Notes: generated by a model from the letters alone, not told the origin. Positions 1 through 6,870 are shown, numbered from the stretch's first letter. The stretch: DNA of 8,886 bases from Betaproteobacteria bacterium HGW-Betaproteobacteria-2 (GCA_002842255.1 PHCM01000045.1:1-8886), one strand, 5' to 3'. Made by a program: numbers and translations.

Positions 1-591
1 TCCGTATGGAAAGACGGCAAGAACCTGTTCGCAGGTAACGGCTATGCCGGCCTGAGCGAATTCGCGCTGTACTACATCGGCGGCATCATCAAGCACGCAC
101 GCGCTCTGAACGCCATCACCAACCCCAGCACCAACTCCTACAAACGCCTGGTACCGCACTTCGAGGCACCGGTGAAACTGGCCTATTCTGCCAAGAACCG
201 TTCCGCTGCGATCCGCATCCCGTTTGTACATGGCGACAAGGCACGCCGCGTTGAAGCCCGCTTCCCGGATCCTACCGCCAATCCATACCTGGCATTCAGC
301 GCCATGCTGATGGCCGGTCTGGATGGCGTGCAGAACAAGATTCACCCAGGCGAACCAGCGACAAAGGATCTCTACCATCTGCCTCCAGAAGAAGATGCAC
401 AGATCCCAACTGTTTGTTCCTCCCTGGAAATGGCATTGGAAGCCCTGGACAAGGACCGCGAGTTCCTGACACGTGGTGGCGTTTTCTCCGAAGACTGGAT
501 CAACAGCTACATCGAACTGAAGATGGAAGAAGTCAACAAGCTGCGCATGACTCCCCACCCGGTCGAGTTCGGTATGTATTACAGCTGCTAA
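1..591 (+). CDS. glnA: Glutamine synthetase type I, C-terminal part (5' end outside window)
   Basis: The reading frame is open from the first base and ends with TAA at 589-591, giving the last 196 residues of an enzyme that is usually about 470 long. Glutamine synthetase makes glutamine from glutamate, ammonia and ATP as a cytoplasmic dodecamer and is the entry point of ammonia assimilation. Visible signatures are NRSAAIRIP (from 196), the metal/ATP-site stretch [13 protein letters not shown] with its glutamate codon at 253, and the C-terminal [14 protein letters not shown]. The segment [10 protein letters not shown] carries the tyrosine (codon 373-375) that GlnE adenylylates in the GSI-beta subtype, so activity is probably controlled by reversible adenylylation. 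The start and promoter lie outside the window. A terminator follows at 636-665, so transcription with ntrBC is probably separate. Confidence 0.97.
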   Translation, partial: SVWKDGKNLFAGNGYAGLSEFALYYIGGIIKHARALNAITNPSTNSYKRLVPHFEAPVKLAYSAKNRSAAIRIPFVHGDKARRVEARFPDPTANPYLAFSAMLMAGLDGVQNKIHPGEPATKDLYHLPPEEDAQIPTVCSSLEMALEALDKDREFLTRGGVFSEDWINSYIELKMEEVNKLRMTPHPVEFGMYYSC

Positions 592-635
592 GCTGCTATA
601 CAGAGATAATCCGGACGGTCTTATCGATCGCCATT

Positions 636-665
636 AAAAAACGGCAGCTCAGGCTGCCGTTTTTT
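636..665 (+). terminator. Intrinsic terminator of glnA
   Basis: A perfect 7-bp GC-rich stem CGGCAGC (642-648) / GCTGCCG (653-659) has the loop TCAG. It is flanked by six A (636-641) that can pair with the following six T (660-665). It lies 45 bases after the glnA stop. The stem followed by a T run is the classic Rho-independent form and insulates glnA from the genes downstream. The flanking A tract means it could also work on the opposite strand. Confidence 0.93.
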
Positions 666-721
666 ATGCCTGCCATGTGCGGGATAACAATCGCGGGTCA
701 ACGATGCATCCTTTCTACTCG

Positions 722-750
722 TTGCCTTAGTAGCATGTCTCCTCTACACT
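722..750 (+). promoter_or_regulatory. Candidate sigma70-type promoter of the DUF4124 gene
   Basis: TTGCCT (722-727) and TACACT (745-750) are separated by 17 bases. Each matches four of six consensus positions. Transcription would start near 757, which makes the ATG at 758 practically leaderless and favours translation from the ATG at 773. This is a pattern match only. Confidence 0.4.
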
Positions 751-772
751 CCGTCTTATGGAATCAGCTCAT

Positions 773-1264
773 ATGAGAAAATTACTTTCATTACTTGTAC
801 TTGGCTACGCTTTACTGGCACAGATACCAGTTGCGATAGCGGAAATCTACAAAGTCATTGACGAAGATGGCCGTGTAACCTATACCAACGTGCCCGTTAA
901 AGGAGCAAAAAAACTTGACATCGACCCACCGCCCACTAATGGTGCATCGATCCCCAGCCGCGAGGTCAAGACCCCTACGCCATCCAGCTTCCCCCGTGTA
1001 GACAAGCAAACACAAAACCAGCGCGACAACACGCGTAAACAGATTCTCCAGGCCGAACTGGAAGCAGAGAAAAAGGCGCTGGAAGAAGCGAAAAAAGCCT
1101 ATGACGAGGGCGCTTCCAAGCCCGAAGTTTACAAAGGTGCCGGCGGCAAGACTTTCCGCAATGTCGCCAAGTTCGAAGAAAAAATGAAGCAATTGCAAGC
1201 CAATGTGGACACCCATGAGAAGAACATCCAACTGCTGCAAAAAGAGCTGGACGCGCTCAATTAA
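773..1264 (+). CDS. Secreted DUF4124-domain protein with C-terminal coiled coil
   Basis: This 163-residue protein is of unknown function. Residues 1-23 form a Sec signal peptide: positive MRK, a hydrophobic core, then AIA before Glu24. The mature N-terminus EIYKVIDEDGRVTYTNVP is typical of DUF4124, a short beta-rich module found at the N-terminus of many proteobacterial periplasmic proteins. A proline-rich linker (about 52-75) follows, then a charged, strongly helical region rich in Lys, Glu, Gln and Ala (about 85-163) that looks like a coiled coil. An upstream in-frame ATG at 758 would add MESAH before the signal peptide. I prefer 773 because it gives a standard signal sequence, has GGA ten bases upstream and fits the candidate promoter. 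The gene sits alone between the glnA terminator and ntrB, with stop at 1262-1264. A nitrogen-related role is suggested only by position. Confidence 0.85.
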   Translation: MRKLLSLLVLGYALLAQIPVAIAEIYKVIDEDGRVTYTNVPVKGAKKLDIDPPPTNGASIPSREVKTPTPSSFPRVDKQTQNQRDNTRKQILQAELEAEKKALEEAKKAYDEGASKPEVYKGAGGKTFRNVAKFEEKMKQLQANVDTHEKNIQLLQKELDALN

Positions 1265-1288
1265 AATTATTTCCATATTGCCGATCCA

Positions 1289-1304
1289 TGGCCTGGCTTT
1301 TGCT
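1289..1304 (+). promoter_or_regulatory. Candidate sigma54 (-24/-12) promoter of ntrB
   Basis: TGGCCTGGCTTTTGCT matches the sigma54 consensus TGGCACG-N4-TTGCW at 10 of 12 defined positions. The invariant GG (1290-1291) and GC (1302-1303) have the required 10-base spacing. The predicted transcription start is about 1315, only about 4 bases before the ntrB ATG, which fits the absence of a Shine-Dalgarno sequence but is unusual. No NtrC-type TGCACC/GGTGCA dyad is evident nearby. The match is seen in sequence; its function is inferred. Confidence 0.5.
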
Positions 1305-1314
1305 TAGTCTAAGC
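1302..1314. repeat. 13-bp palindrome between the arms of the ntrB inverted repeat
   Basis: GCTTAG-T-CTAAGC is a perfect dyad with a single central base. Its left end is the -12 GC of the candidate sigma54 promoter and its right end reaches the predicted start of transcription. It could be an operator or the inner stem of the larger hairpin; the sequence alone does not decide. Confidence 0.55.
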
Positions 1315-1318
1315 TGCC

Positions 1319-2422
1319 ATGGATCAAACCACCCCACCCTCATTTGCCGGACTGGAACATTTAGCCACTGCCGTCATCCTGCTTGATAAACAGCGGGATG
1401 TCGTATATGCCAACCCAGGCGCAGAAGTTGTCTTTGCACTGAGCGCAAAGCAGATACGCGGCCTCAATATCTCGCAGGTATTCCCGGATTGCGAGATCCT
1501 GCATAGCGCTTTGGAGCATGCGATCAAGAATCACAGCCCATTCCGTGAACATGAATTCGTCATCACCACTTTGCGGCAAAACTCACTGGCCGTAACCTGT
1601 ACCGTGACACCGGTAGAACTGGCGCCTGCCTGCCTGGTGCTGGAGTTTCAACAAATGGACCAGCAGCTGCGTATCGCACGCGAGGAACGTATGCTGATTC
1701 AGCAACAGGCCAATGCCGAACTGCTACGCAATCTGGCGCATGAGATTCGAAACCCGCTGGGCGGACTGCGCGGTGCAGCACAGCTGCTCGAGCACGAACT
1801 GCCGCAGGTCAGTCTGCGCGAATATACCCAGGTCATCATCAAGGAAGCCGACCGTCTGCAATCGCTGATGGATCGCTTGCTTGTGCCGCATCGTGTTCCA
1901 AAATACGAACCGACCAACATCCACGAGGTTCTGGAACGCGTACGCAGCTTGTTGCTGGCCGAATCGCCCAAAGGCGTTATCATCAAGCGTGATTACGATA
2001 TCAGCCTGCCGGAACTGATTGGCGACCGCGAGAAACTGATACAGGCCGTGCTCAACATTGCCAGAAACGCGGCACAGGCCATGCAAAAACAGCCCAATGA
2101 AGCCGGCGCGCCGTCTGAAATCATCCTGCGCACGCGTGCAGAGCGTCAGGTCACACTGGCTAGAAAACGTTACCGCGTCGCCATCAAGCTGCAGATTATT
2201 GACAATGGCCCCGGCATCCCGCCGGAGATTCGCGACCGTATCTTCTTCCCGCTGGTCTCCGGCACCGAAGGTGGCTCCGGCTTGGGCCTGACACTGGCCC
2301 AGACATTCATTACCCAACATCACGGCATGATCGAATGCGAAAGCAGTCCCGGTCACACCTGTTTTACCATCCTGCTCCCGATTGAGAGCTCTGCCATGAA
2401 CGGCACAGTGCCACGGCAATAA
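1319..2422 (+). CDS. ntrB: Nitrogen regulation sensor histidine kinase NtrB (GlnL)
   Basis: This is a 367-residue cytoplasmic kinase/phosphatase that, under control of PII, phosphorylates or dephosphorylates NtrC. An N-terminal PAS domain (about 10-110; LLDKQRDVVYANPGAE resembles the E. coli protein) is followed by the dimerisation helix with the H-box LAHEIRNPLGGLRGAAQLL. The phospho-acceptor is His141. The ATPase domain shows the N-box NIARNAAQA (246-254), the G1 box DNGPGI (295-300) and the G2 box GSGLGL (319-324). There is no transmembrane segment, as expected for NtrB. Length is normal. The ATG at 1319 is the only start giving the normal NtrB N-terminus; it has no clear ribosome-binding site and lies inside an inverted repeat. 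ntrC follows after 22 bases, so the two form an operon. Confidence 0.97.
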   Translation: MDQTTPPSFAGLEHLATAVILLDKQRDVVYANPGAEVVFALSAKQIRGLNISQVFPDCEILHSALEHAIKNHSPFREHEFVITTLRQNSLAVTCTVTPVELAPACLVLEFQQMDQQLRIAREERMLIQQQANAELLRNLAHEIRNPLGGLRGAAQLLEHELPQVSLREYTQVIIKEADRLQSLMDRLLVPHRVPKYEPTNIHEVLERVRSLLLAESPKGVIIKRDYDISLPELIGDREKLIQAVLNIARNAAQAMQKQPNEAGAPSEIILRTRAERQVTLARKRYRVAIKLQIIDNGPGIPPEIRDRIFFPLVSGTEGGSGLGLTLAQTFITQHHGMIECESSPGHTCFTILLPIESSAMNGTVPRQ

Positions 2423-2444
2423 ATACGCATCAGGAATTAATCAT

Positions 2445-3833
2445 ATGAAACCGATCTGGATAATTGACGACGACAAATCGATACGCTGGGTGTTCGAAAA
2501 AGCACTGGCGCGTACCGACATGGAATTCAAGACCTTCTCTTCCGTACCGGAAGCGCTCAATGCGTTAAACCGCGAAGAACCACAGGTGGTAGTCAGCGAC
2601 ATCCGCATGCCCAATGGTTCCGGTCTGGATTTCCTGCAGGAGATCAGGCAGCGCCTGCCCGATGTGCCCGTTATCATCATGACTGCCTATTCGGATCTGG
2701 AAAGCGCCGTAGCAGCCTTTCAAGGTGGGGCCTTCGAATACCTGGCCAAGCCTTTCGATGTCGATCAGGCGATCGAGATTATCCGCCGCGCTGTAGAAGA
2801 GAGCATGCGGCAGGCAACCGAGGTGGTGACGCTGGAAGAATCGCCGGAAATCATCGGCCAGGCCCCCGCCATGCAGGAAGTATTCCGTGCCATCGGCCGC
2901 CTCAGCCGCTCACATGCCACGGTGCTGATCAATGGCGAATCCGGTACCGGCAAGGAACTGGTTGCCAGCGCACTGCATCGCCACAGCCCGCGCGCAGAAA
3001 AACCTTTCATCGCCATCAACACTGCCGCCATCCCCAAAGACTTGCTGGAATCCGAACTGTTCGGTCATGAACGCGGCGCGTTCACCGGTGCCCAAGCAGC
3101 AAGACGCGGCCGTTTCGAACAGGCCGATGGCGGCACTTTGTTTCTTGATGAAATCGGCGATATGCCCTCCGACCTGCAGACACGTTTGTTGCGCGTGTTA
3201 TGTGACGGCCAGTTCTACCGCGTCGGTGGTCACCAGCCAGTCAAAGTCAATGTGCGCATCATCGCCGCCACCCACCAGGACCTGGAAGAGCGAGTGAAAC
3301 TGGGACTATTCCGTGAAGACCTGTTCCATCGCCTTAATGTGATACGTCTGCGCTTGCCACCACTGCGTGAGCGCCGTGAGGACATCCCCCTGCTGGTCAA
3401 ACATTTCCTGCAACAAAGCGCGCAGGAACTGGGCGTAGATACCAAAATTCCGTCAGCAGCAACACTCACTTACCTTACCAACATGAACTGGAGCGGAAAC
3501 GTCCGCCAACTGGAAAATATCTGCCACTGGCTCACCGTCATGGCCCCTGGGCAAAATATCGATGTGGCTGACTTGCCGCCAGAACTGAAGGAAGATTCCG
3601 CAAAACCACAAACAACCAGCAACTGGCGCGAAGCCTTGGCGCTGGATGTGATTGACGCGTTGAATCGCGGAGAACAGGAGATCCTCGATAACCGGGCCAA
3701 GGATTTCGAACGCATTCTCATCACCAAGGCCTTGCAGCACACCGGCGGACGCCGCATCGAAGCCGCACATCAGCTTGGCATCGGCCGCAATACACTGACC
3801 AGAAAGATTCAGGAACTGGGGATAGACGAGTAA
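2445..3833 (+). CDS. ntrC: Nitrogen regulation response regulator NtrC (GlnG), sigma54 activator
   Basis: This 462-residue enhancer-binding protein, when phosphorylated by NtrB, activates sigma54 promoters of nitrogen-assimilation genes. Receiver domain (1-120): acidic pocket IDDD, phospho-acceptor Asp52, Thr80 and Lys102. AAA+ domain (about 135-365): Walker A GESGTGKE (164-171), the sigma54-contacting GAFTGA loop (211-216), Walker [10 protein letters not shown] (231-239) and an arginine-rich [12 protein letters not shown] segment. The C-terminal Fis-type helix-turn-helix (about 437-457, [23 protein letters not shown]) binds enhancers. All catalytic motifs are intact. The usual WPGNVR motif reads WSGNVR here (Ser350). 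AGGA at 2432-2435, nine bases before the ATG, supports the start. It is the second gene of the ntrBC operon. Confidence 0.98.
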   Translation: MKPIWIIDDDKSIRWVFEKALARTDMEFKTFSSVPEALNALNREEPQVVVSDIRMPNGSGLDFLQEIRQRLPDVPVIIMTAYSDLESAVAAFQGGAFEYLAKPFDVDQAIEIIRRAVEESMRQATEVVTLEESPEIIGQAPAMQEVFRAIGRLSRSHATVLINGESGTGKELVASALHRHSPRAEKPFIAINTAAIPKDLLESELFGHERGAFTGAQAARRGRFEQADGGTLFLDEIGDMPSDLQTRLLRVLCDGQFYRVGGHQPVKVNVRIIAATHQDLEERVKLGLFREDLFHRLNVIRLRLPPLRERREDIPLLVKHFLQQSAQELGVDTKIPSAATLTYLTNMNWSGNVRQLENICHWLTVMAPGQNIDVADLPPELKEDSAKPQTTSNWREALALDVIDALNRGEQEILDNRAKDFERILITKALQHTGGRRIEAAHQLGIGRNTLTRKIQELGIDE

Positions 3834-3882
3834 CTCCCGCCACTCCTTAACACAGAGTCTATTTATCCAAGCCATGGATGGG

Positions 3883-3912
3883 CAGGCTTGCTTCAGCCCC
3901 GTAGCAAGCCTG
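3883..3912. terminator. Stem-loop between convergent ntrC and lipoprotein gene, possible terminator
   Basis: There is a perfect 10-bp stem CAGGCTTGCT (3883-3892) / AGCAAGCCTG (3903-3912) with a 10-base loop. It lies 49 bases after the ntrC stop and 21 bases beyond the 3' end of the convergent lipoprotein gene. No good T run follows on either strand (AATATTGTT on the + strand), so it is either a weak bidirectional terminator or an mRNA-stabilising hairpin. Confidence 0.5.
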
Positions 3913-3933
3913 AATATTGTTCTAGCCTTCGTA

Positions 3934-4185
3934 TTAATTACATCTGAAGGTCATATCCCGCCGACCAGCAGTCGGGTTCTCCTCCTTGCTGATAACACTA
4001 TAACCATTAGTGCAAGTCTTCATGGCCTTGTTATTGCAGCTTGCCCAATCTTCAACCATGCCGCTGCAAGTCGTGAAATAAATCGGCTCTTTCACATCGA
4101 TTCTTTTTACCGGCTGCAGCTCACCCCGCTGCAGTTGCGCACAAGCTGACAAAGACAACACCAAAACAGCGATCAATAATTTCAT
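3934..4185 (-). CDS. Small cysteine-rich lipoprotein, function unknown
   Basis: This 83-residue protein has a lipoprotein signal peptide: MKLLIAVLVLSLSAC with lipobox LSAC and lipidated Cys15. Residue +2 is Ala, so the outer membrane is the expected location under the E. coli sorting rule. The mature part has four more cysteines (40, 50, 58 and 82), suggesting two disulfides in the periplasm, and the pattern C-N8-WASCNNKAMKTCTNGYSV...MTFRC. Small lipoproteins with a similar C..A...C..GY...C arrangement are common in proteobacteria, but I cannot name a function. The frame extends upstream to an ATG at 4218, but that region is the porin terminator. The ATG at 4185 has GGA six bases upstream and starts a textbook signal peptide. 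It lies downstream of the porin terminator on the same strand, and I find no clear promoter of its own. Confidence 0.75.
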   Translation of the reverse strand: MKLLIAVLVLSLSACAQLQRGELQPVKRIDVKEPIYFTTCSGMVEDWASCNNKAMKTCTNGYSVISKEENPTAGRRDMTFRCN

Positions 4186-4201
4186 TTGTTTTCCATTCCA
4201 C

Positions 4202-4233
4202 AAAAATAAAAACGGCACCCGAAGGTGCCGTTT
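4202..4233 (-). terminator. Intrinsic terminator of the porin gene
   Basis: Read on the minus strand, AAACGGCACC pairs perfectly with GGTGCCGTTT around a TTCG tetraloop (loop 4220-4223). The T-rich stretch TTTTTATTTTTG follows. The stem lies 27 bases after the porin stop and before the lipoprotein start. This is a textbook Rho-independent terminator; UUCG loops make such hairpins especially stable. Confidence 0.93.
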
Positions 4234-4260
4234 CAGCTTTCAAGTCAACTAAGAATAATC

Positions 4261-5466
4261 TTAGAAGAACAGGATAGCGCCCAGAGCGATAGTCTTGGCA
4301 TCGCCGTTTGCACCACGTACGTTACCGATATTGTCGTAGTCAGTATCGGTGTACTCAGCCACCAGATTCAGGCTCTTGGTCAGAGGGTGATAAGCACCGA
4401 TGATCCAGGACTCGTTCTCGTAGTCACCTGTACCACCGAAGTTACCACCTTTTTCAACTTCACTTTGACCCCAGGACAGACCCAGCTTGGTACCGACACC
4501 TGGAATAGTGTATGTACCTTGTACATAACCACCATTGACATCTTGATCGTTTGCATTGATAAGCAAGCCAGAAAGCGGCAGATTAGCAGAAGCAACGACT
4601 GATGAGCCCAAGCCTTGGCCATCATAGTAGTAACCGACCAGACCGAAGCCAGCTACGCTGACCTTACCGCCGATTTCCCAAGCGTGTGCACGCTCTTCAT
4701 CATGCGCTACACCGAAAGCACCGTTGTCAGTCTTCTGAGTCAGGTAACCGCCCCAGACCTTACCAGCGTAGTCACCGGCCCACTCGTAAGAAACCTTACC
4801 GTCGAAGCCGAGGTCGCTGTTGTCAGTGTTGCCCCATGGTTGACGAGCAGCAACTGCGAAGCTGAAGCCGTTCCAATTTGGAGACATGTAAGCGATTTGA
4901 CCGACCCAGTCAGCATACAGGTAACCGGAACCGATACGGCCCAGTGTGGAGTTACCGTTACCGCCAGCACCAGTACCAACACCCAGCAGAGTCATGTCAG
5001 ACAAGATAGCATCGGAACCGAACACGCCCAAATCACGACCCATCTTGATGGTACCCCAGGAGGCATCACCAAAAGTCATGTAAGCTTGACGAATGTTCAG
5101 GCTGTTACCGCCTGCGCCATTTGCGCCAAACACATTGGCTGTACCACCGCCATCTGTGCTGTCAACGCCTGTGAAGAATGTGAACTGGAACGCGATGTCC
5201 AAGTCGTTTTGACGTGTCTTACCACCTACACCCAGAGCAGCTGGCAGCAGACCAGTGCTGATAGTGTTGGAGTTTTCAGAGCCTGGTGCACCGTCAACGT
5301 TAGTGTCCAAATCGCCACCGTAACGTGTGTTGGTGTAGTAAGCGTTTACGTTACCACCGATGTCGATGGTCCAGTCGCCTGCTGGAATGGTGATACCAGC
5401 GTTGGCGGCTGTAGCGCCGAATGCCATAACGGCACCAGCAACTGCCATACCTAATTTCTTATTCAT
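4261..5466 (-). CDS. Gram-negative outer-membrane porin
   Basis: This 401-residue precursor has a Sec signal peptide of 23 residues (MNKK start, ATAANA before Gly24). The mature protein of about 378 residues is rich in Gly, Asn, aromatic residues and alternating beta-strand patterns, and ends in ...GAILFF, with the terminal Phe that BAM recognises. RQAYMTFGDASWGTIKMGRD followed by FGSDAILSDMTLLGVG resembles the porin family with a constriction loop after strand 5, so it is probably a trimeric 16-strand diffusion channel; substrate unknown. Some methylotroph porins (FmdC of Methylophilus) serve amide and urea uptake, but this link is speculation. AGGAG six bases before the ATG is a strong ribosome-binding site. 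With a strong terminator and a structured leader, it is probably highly expressed. A small dyad CTAAGA-N4-TCTTAG (4249-4264) overlaps its stop codon. Confidence 0.93.
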   Translation of the reverse strand: MNKKLGMAVAGAVMAFGATAANAGITIPAGDWTIDIGGNVNAYYTNTRYGGDLDTNVDGAPGSENSNTISTGLLPAALGVGGKTRQNDLDIAFQFTFFTGVDSTDGGGTANVFGANGAGGNSLNIRQAYMTFGDASWGTIKMGRDLGVFGSDAILSDMTLLGVGTGAGGNGNSTLGRIGSGYLYADWVGQIAYMSPNWNGFSFAVAARQPWGNTDNSDLGFDGKVSYEWAGDYAGKVWGGYLTQKTDNGAFGVAHDEERAHAWEIGGKVSVAGFGLVGYYYDGQGLGSSVVASANLPLSGLLINANDQDVNGGYVQGTYTIPGVGTKLGLSWGQSEVEKGGNFGGTGDYENESWIIGAYHPLTKSLNLVAEYTDTDYDNIGNVRGANGDAKTIALGAILFF

Positions 5467-5492
5467 AACTATCTCCTGTTGCGTTTAATTTG

Positions 5493-5528
5493 CTGTTATC
5501 CAGCCTGTTTTCACAAACCCGATAACAG
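5493..5528 (-). promoter_or_regulatory. Stem-loop in the porin mRNA leader
   Basis: CTGTTATC (5493-5500) and GATAACAG (5521-5528) are perfect inverted repeats 20 bases apart. Inside them GTTT (5507-5510) can pair with AAAC (5515-5518) around TCAC. The structure lies about 27-62 bases upstream of the porin ATG, just ahead of the ribosome-binding site, and within the transcript predicted from the candidate promoter. It may stabilise the mRNA or mediate leader control, as known for other porin mRNAs. Confidence 0.55.
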
Positions 5529-5541
5529 AGTTCGCGAACTC
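5528..5541. promoter_or_regulatory. Perfect 14-bp palindrome upstream of the porin gene
   Basis: GAGTTCGCGAACTC is an uninterrupted perfect palindrome 62-75 bases before the porin ATG. It abuts the leader stem-loop and shares one base with it. It falls just downstream of the predicted transcription start, where a repressor operator would be expected. No known regulator is recognised from it. Confidence 0.5.
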
Positions 5542-5562
5542 CCCTTGCGGAAAGGTGTAACT

Positions 5563-5592
5563 AGTATGCCAAAGCCGAAGCGCGCATCGCAA
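5563..5592 (-). promoter_or_regulatory. Candidate sigma70 promoter of the porin gene
   Basis: On the minus strand, TTGCGA (5587-5592) and CATACT (5563-5568) are 18 bases apart, and TGG directly before CATACT forms an extended -10 element. Each hexamer matches four of six consensus positions. Transcription would begin near 5556, giving a leader of about 90 bases that contains the palindrome and stem-loop. This is a pattern match only. Confidence 0.4.
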
Positions 5593-5623
5593 CAAAATGC
5601 TGTGTTTTTGTGACACTTTTTGG

Positions 5624-5664
5624 TGCATTGTTGTTTTTCTGCAACACATTCTGTTACAAATGCA
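5624..5664. repeat. Nested inverted repeats upstream of the porin promoter
   Basis: TGCATT (5624-5629) is mirrored by AATGCA (5659-5664). Inside lies TGTTG (5629-5633) / CAACA (5642-5646) with an 8-base spacer. Relative to the predicted porin transcription start these lie at about -70 to -110, a usual place for activator sites. The arms are short and the match may be chance. Confidence 0.25.
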
Positions 5665-5681
5665 GAACCGGCCAAGTCAGT

Positions 5682-5742
5682 GGTTAGAAAATGATATTCA
5701 AATAAATCTCTTATATTGTTTTATTGATGTAATTAATAAAGC
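5682..5742. other. AT-rich segment downstream of dgt
   Basis: About 60 bases consist almost only of A and T, against GC-rich genes on both sides. They include a weak AT-only dyad TTTATT-N9-AATAAA (5720-5740) just beyond the dgt stop. There is no GC-rich terminator stem for dgt here and no coding potential. It may be a flexible or curved upstream region for the porin promoter. Confidence 0.5.
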
Positions 5743-6870
5743 TTAGAGAGACTGTTCCTCAATGGCAAACAGTCTGCGGTATTCTCGAATCGCAAACCGG
5801 TCCGTCATGCCGGCGATGTAATCTGCCACCGCGCGCGGCTGATCATTTTCTGCATATACGCGGAATTCATCTGGTAGCAGGCCTGGATCTTCAATGAAGA
5901 CATTGAACAATTCACGGATAATGAGACGTGCCTTGGCGCTCATGCGGTTGACGCGGTAATGCTGATAGAGACGGCTGCGCAGGAAACGCTTCAACTCCAG
6001 CTGCTGTTTTTGCATCTGCTCACTGAAGGTTATCAATGGAGGATGTTGCCGCACTTCATCCACACTCTGCGGGTTGGCAGCTGCAATCAACTGGCTGCTG
6101 TGCTGACAGAGATCGACCACCTGCGCATTGATCATGCGGCGCACGGTCTCATGAATCAGCCTTCGCCCATCCAGCGCAGGGTAAAGCTTTCTTACCAGTT
6201 GCAGGTGCTCGGCGAAAATCTGCACCTCGGATAACTGTTCCAGCGTTATCAGGCCCGAGCGCAAGCCGTCATCGACATCATGGTTGTTGTAGGCGATCTC
6301 GTCAGCGAGGTTGGTGACTTGCGCCTCCAATGAGGGCTGCTGCTTTTGCAGGAATCGCTCGCCGACTTCGCCAAGCTGCCGGGCATTCTTGACGGAACAA
6401 TGCTTGAGGATACCTTCGCGCATCTCGAAGCTGAGATTGAGACCGTCAAATTCGGCGTAACGCTGCTCAAGGTAATCGACTACTCGCAGAGACTGCAGGT
6501 TGTGCTCAAAGCCGCCGTGAGCCTTCATGCAGTCGTTGAGTGCATCCTGCCCGGCGTGTCCGAAGGGGGTATGGCCAAGGTCGTGCGCCAGCGCGATGCC
6601 TTCGACCAGATCTTCCTGCAGCCTCAGATTGCGGGCGATGGCCCGGGCGATCTGCGCGACTTCCAGACTGTGGGTCAGCCGCGTACGAAAGAGATCACCC
6701 TCGTGATTGACGAAAACCTGGGTTTTGTATTCCAGCCGACGAAAAGCACTGGAATGGATTATGCGGTCACGGTCACGCTGGAACTGGTTGCGGCCATAGG
6801 GCGCTGGCTCGTCATGTGCACGGCCGCGGCTCAGTTCCGGATTGGCGGCATAGATGGCGAGCTCAGCCAT
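5743..6870 (-). CDS. dgt: dGTPase-like dNTP triphosphohydrolase (HD domain)
   Basis: This 375-residue cytoplasmic enzyme is of the dGTPase-like family, which cleaves deoxynucleoside triphosphates to the nucleoside and triphosphate. The N-terminus has the family sequence [14 protein letters not shown]. The HD metal site is complete: His67 in [12 protein letters not shown], His96-Asp97 in [15 protein letters not shown], and Asp190 in [16 protein letters not shown]; His123 in GGFEHN is also conserved in the family. Length fits the shorter dGTPase-like subfamily, whose preferred nucleotide cannot be told from sequence. The ATG at 6868-6870 overlaps the end of aroB by 8 bases (ATGGCTGA), and no separate Shine-Dalgarno is evident, so translation is probably coupled to aroB. 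It is the last gene of the aroK-aroB-dgt run. Confidence 0.92.
   Translation of the reverse strand: MAELAIYAANPELSRGRAHDEPAPYGRNQFQRDRDRIIHSSAFRRLEYKTQVFVNHEGDLFRTRLTHSLEVAQIARAIARNLRLQEDLVEGIALAHDLGHTPFGHAGQDALNDCMKAHGGFEHNLQSLRVVDYLEQRYAEFDGLNLSFEMREGILKHCSVKNARQLGEVGERFLQKQQPSLEAQVTNLADEIAYNNHDVDDGLRSGLITLEQLSEVQIFAEHLQLVRKLYPALDGRRLIHETVRRMINAQVVDLCQHSSQLIAAANPQSVDEVRQHPPLITFSEQMQKQQLELKRFLRSRLYQHYRVNRMSAKARLIIRELFNVFIEDPGLLPDEFRVYAENDQPRAVADYIAGMTDRFAIREYRRLFAIEEQSL

Larger units (their letters stand above)
1283..1325. repeat. Perfect 10-bp inverted repeat enclosing the ntrB start region
   Basis: GATCCATGGC (1283-1292) and GCCATGGATC (1316-1325) are exact reverse complements separated by 23 bases. 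The right arm contains the ntrB ATG (1319-1321) and the left arm contains the -24 TGG of the candidate sigma54 promoter. In a transcript reading through from upstream, the arms would pair and bury the start codon. Each arm also holds the self-palindrome CCATGG. Confidence 0.7.

Noticed and set aside
675..692. Sequence resembling part of the lac operator (GGGATAACAATC)
   Set aside because: The similarity covers only one half and there is no dyad symmetry or LacI-type regulator in the window. It is probably chance.
414..776. Open frame overlapping the end of glnA and its terminator
   Set aside because: It is in a different frame from the unmistakable glutamine synthetase sequence and runs through the terminator stem.
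3868..3890. Alternative pairing CAAGCC (3868-3873) with GGCTTG (3885-3890) competing with the ntrC 3' stem-loop
   Set aside because: It is only six pairs against ten in the main stem, and it lies between convergent gene ends where an antiterminator has no obvious purpose.
4615..5454. Long open frame of 279 codons on the + strand opposite the porin
   Set aside because: Its product is a monotonous Val/Thr/Ser-rich sequence without domains. It mirrors the biased codons of the porin, which has a signal peptide, a terminal Phe, a ribosome-binding site and a terminator. A second open frame at 4225-4602 is rejected for the same reason.
5555..5570. Sigma54-like TGGCATACTAGTTACA on the minus strand before the porin
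   Set aside because: The essential -12 GC reads AC and the -24 element is incomplete. The same bases fit an extended -10 sigma70 promoter better.
5611..5628. Possible NtrC site (TGCACC...GTGTCA on the minus strand) upstream of the porin
   Set aside because: The right half does not match GGTGCA and the spacing is one base off, so direct NtrC control of the porin is not supported by the sequence.
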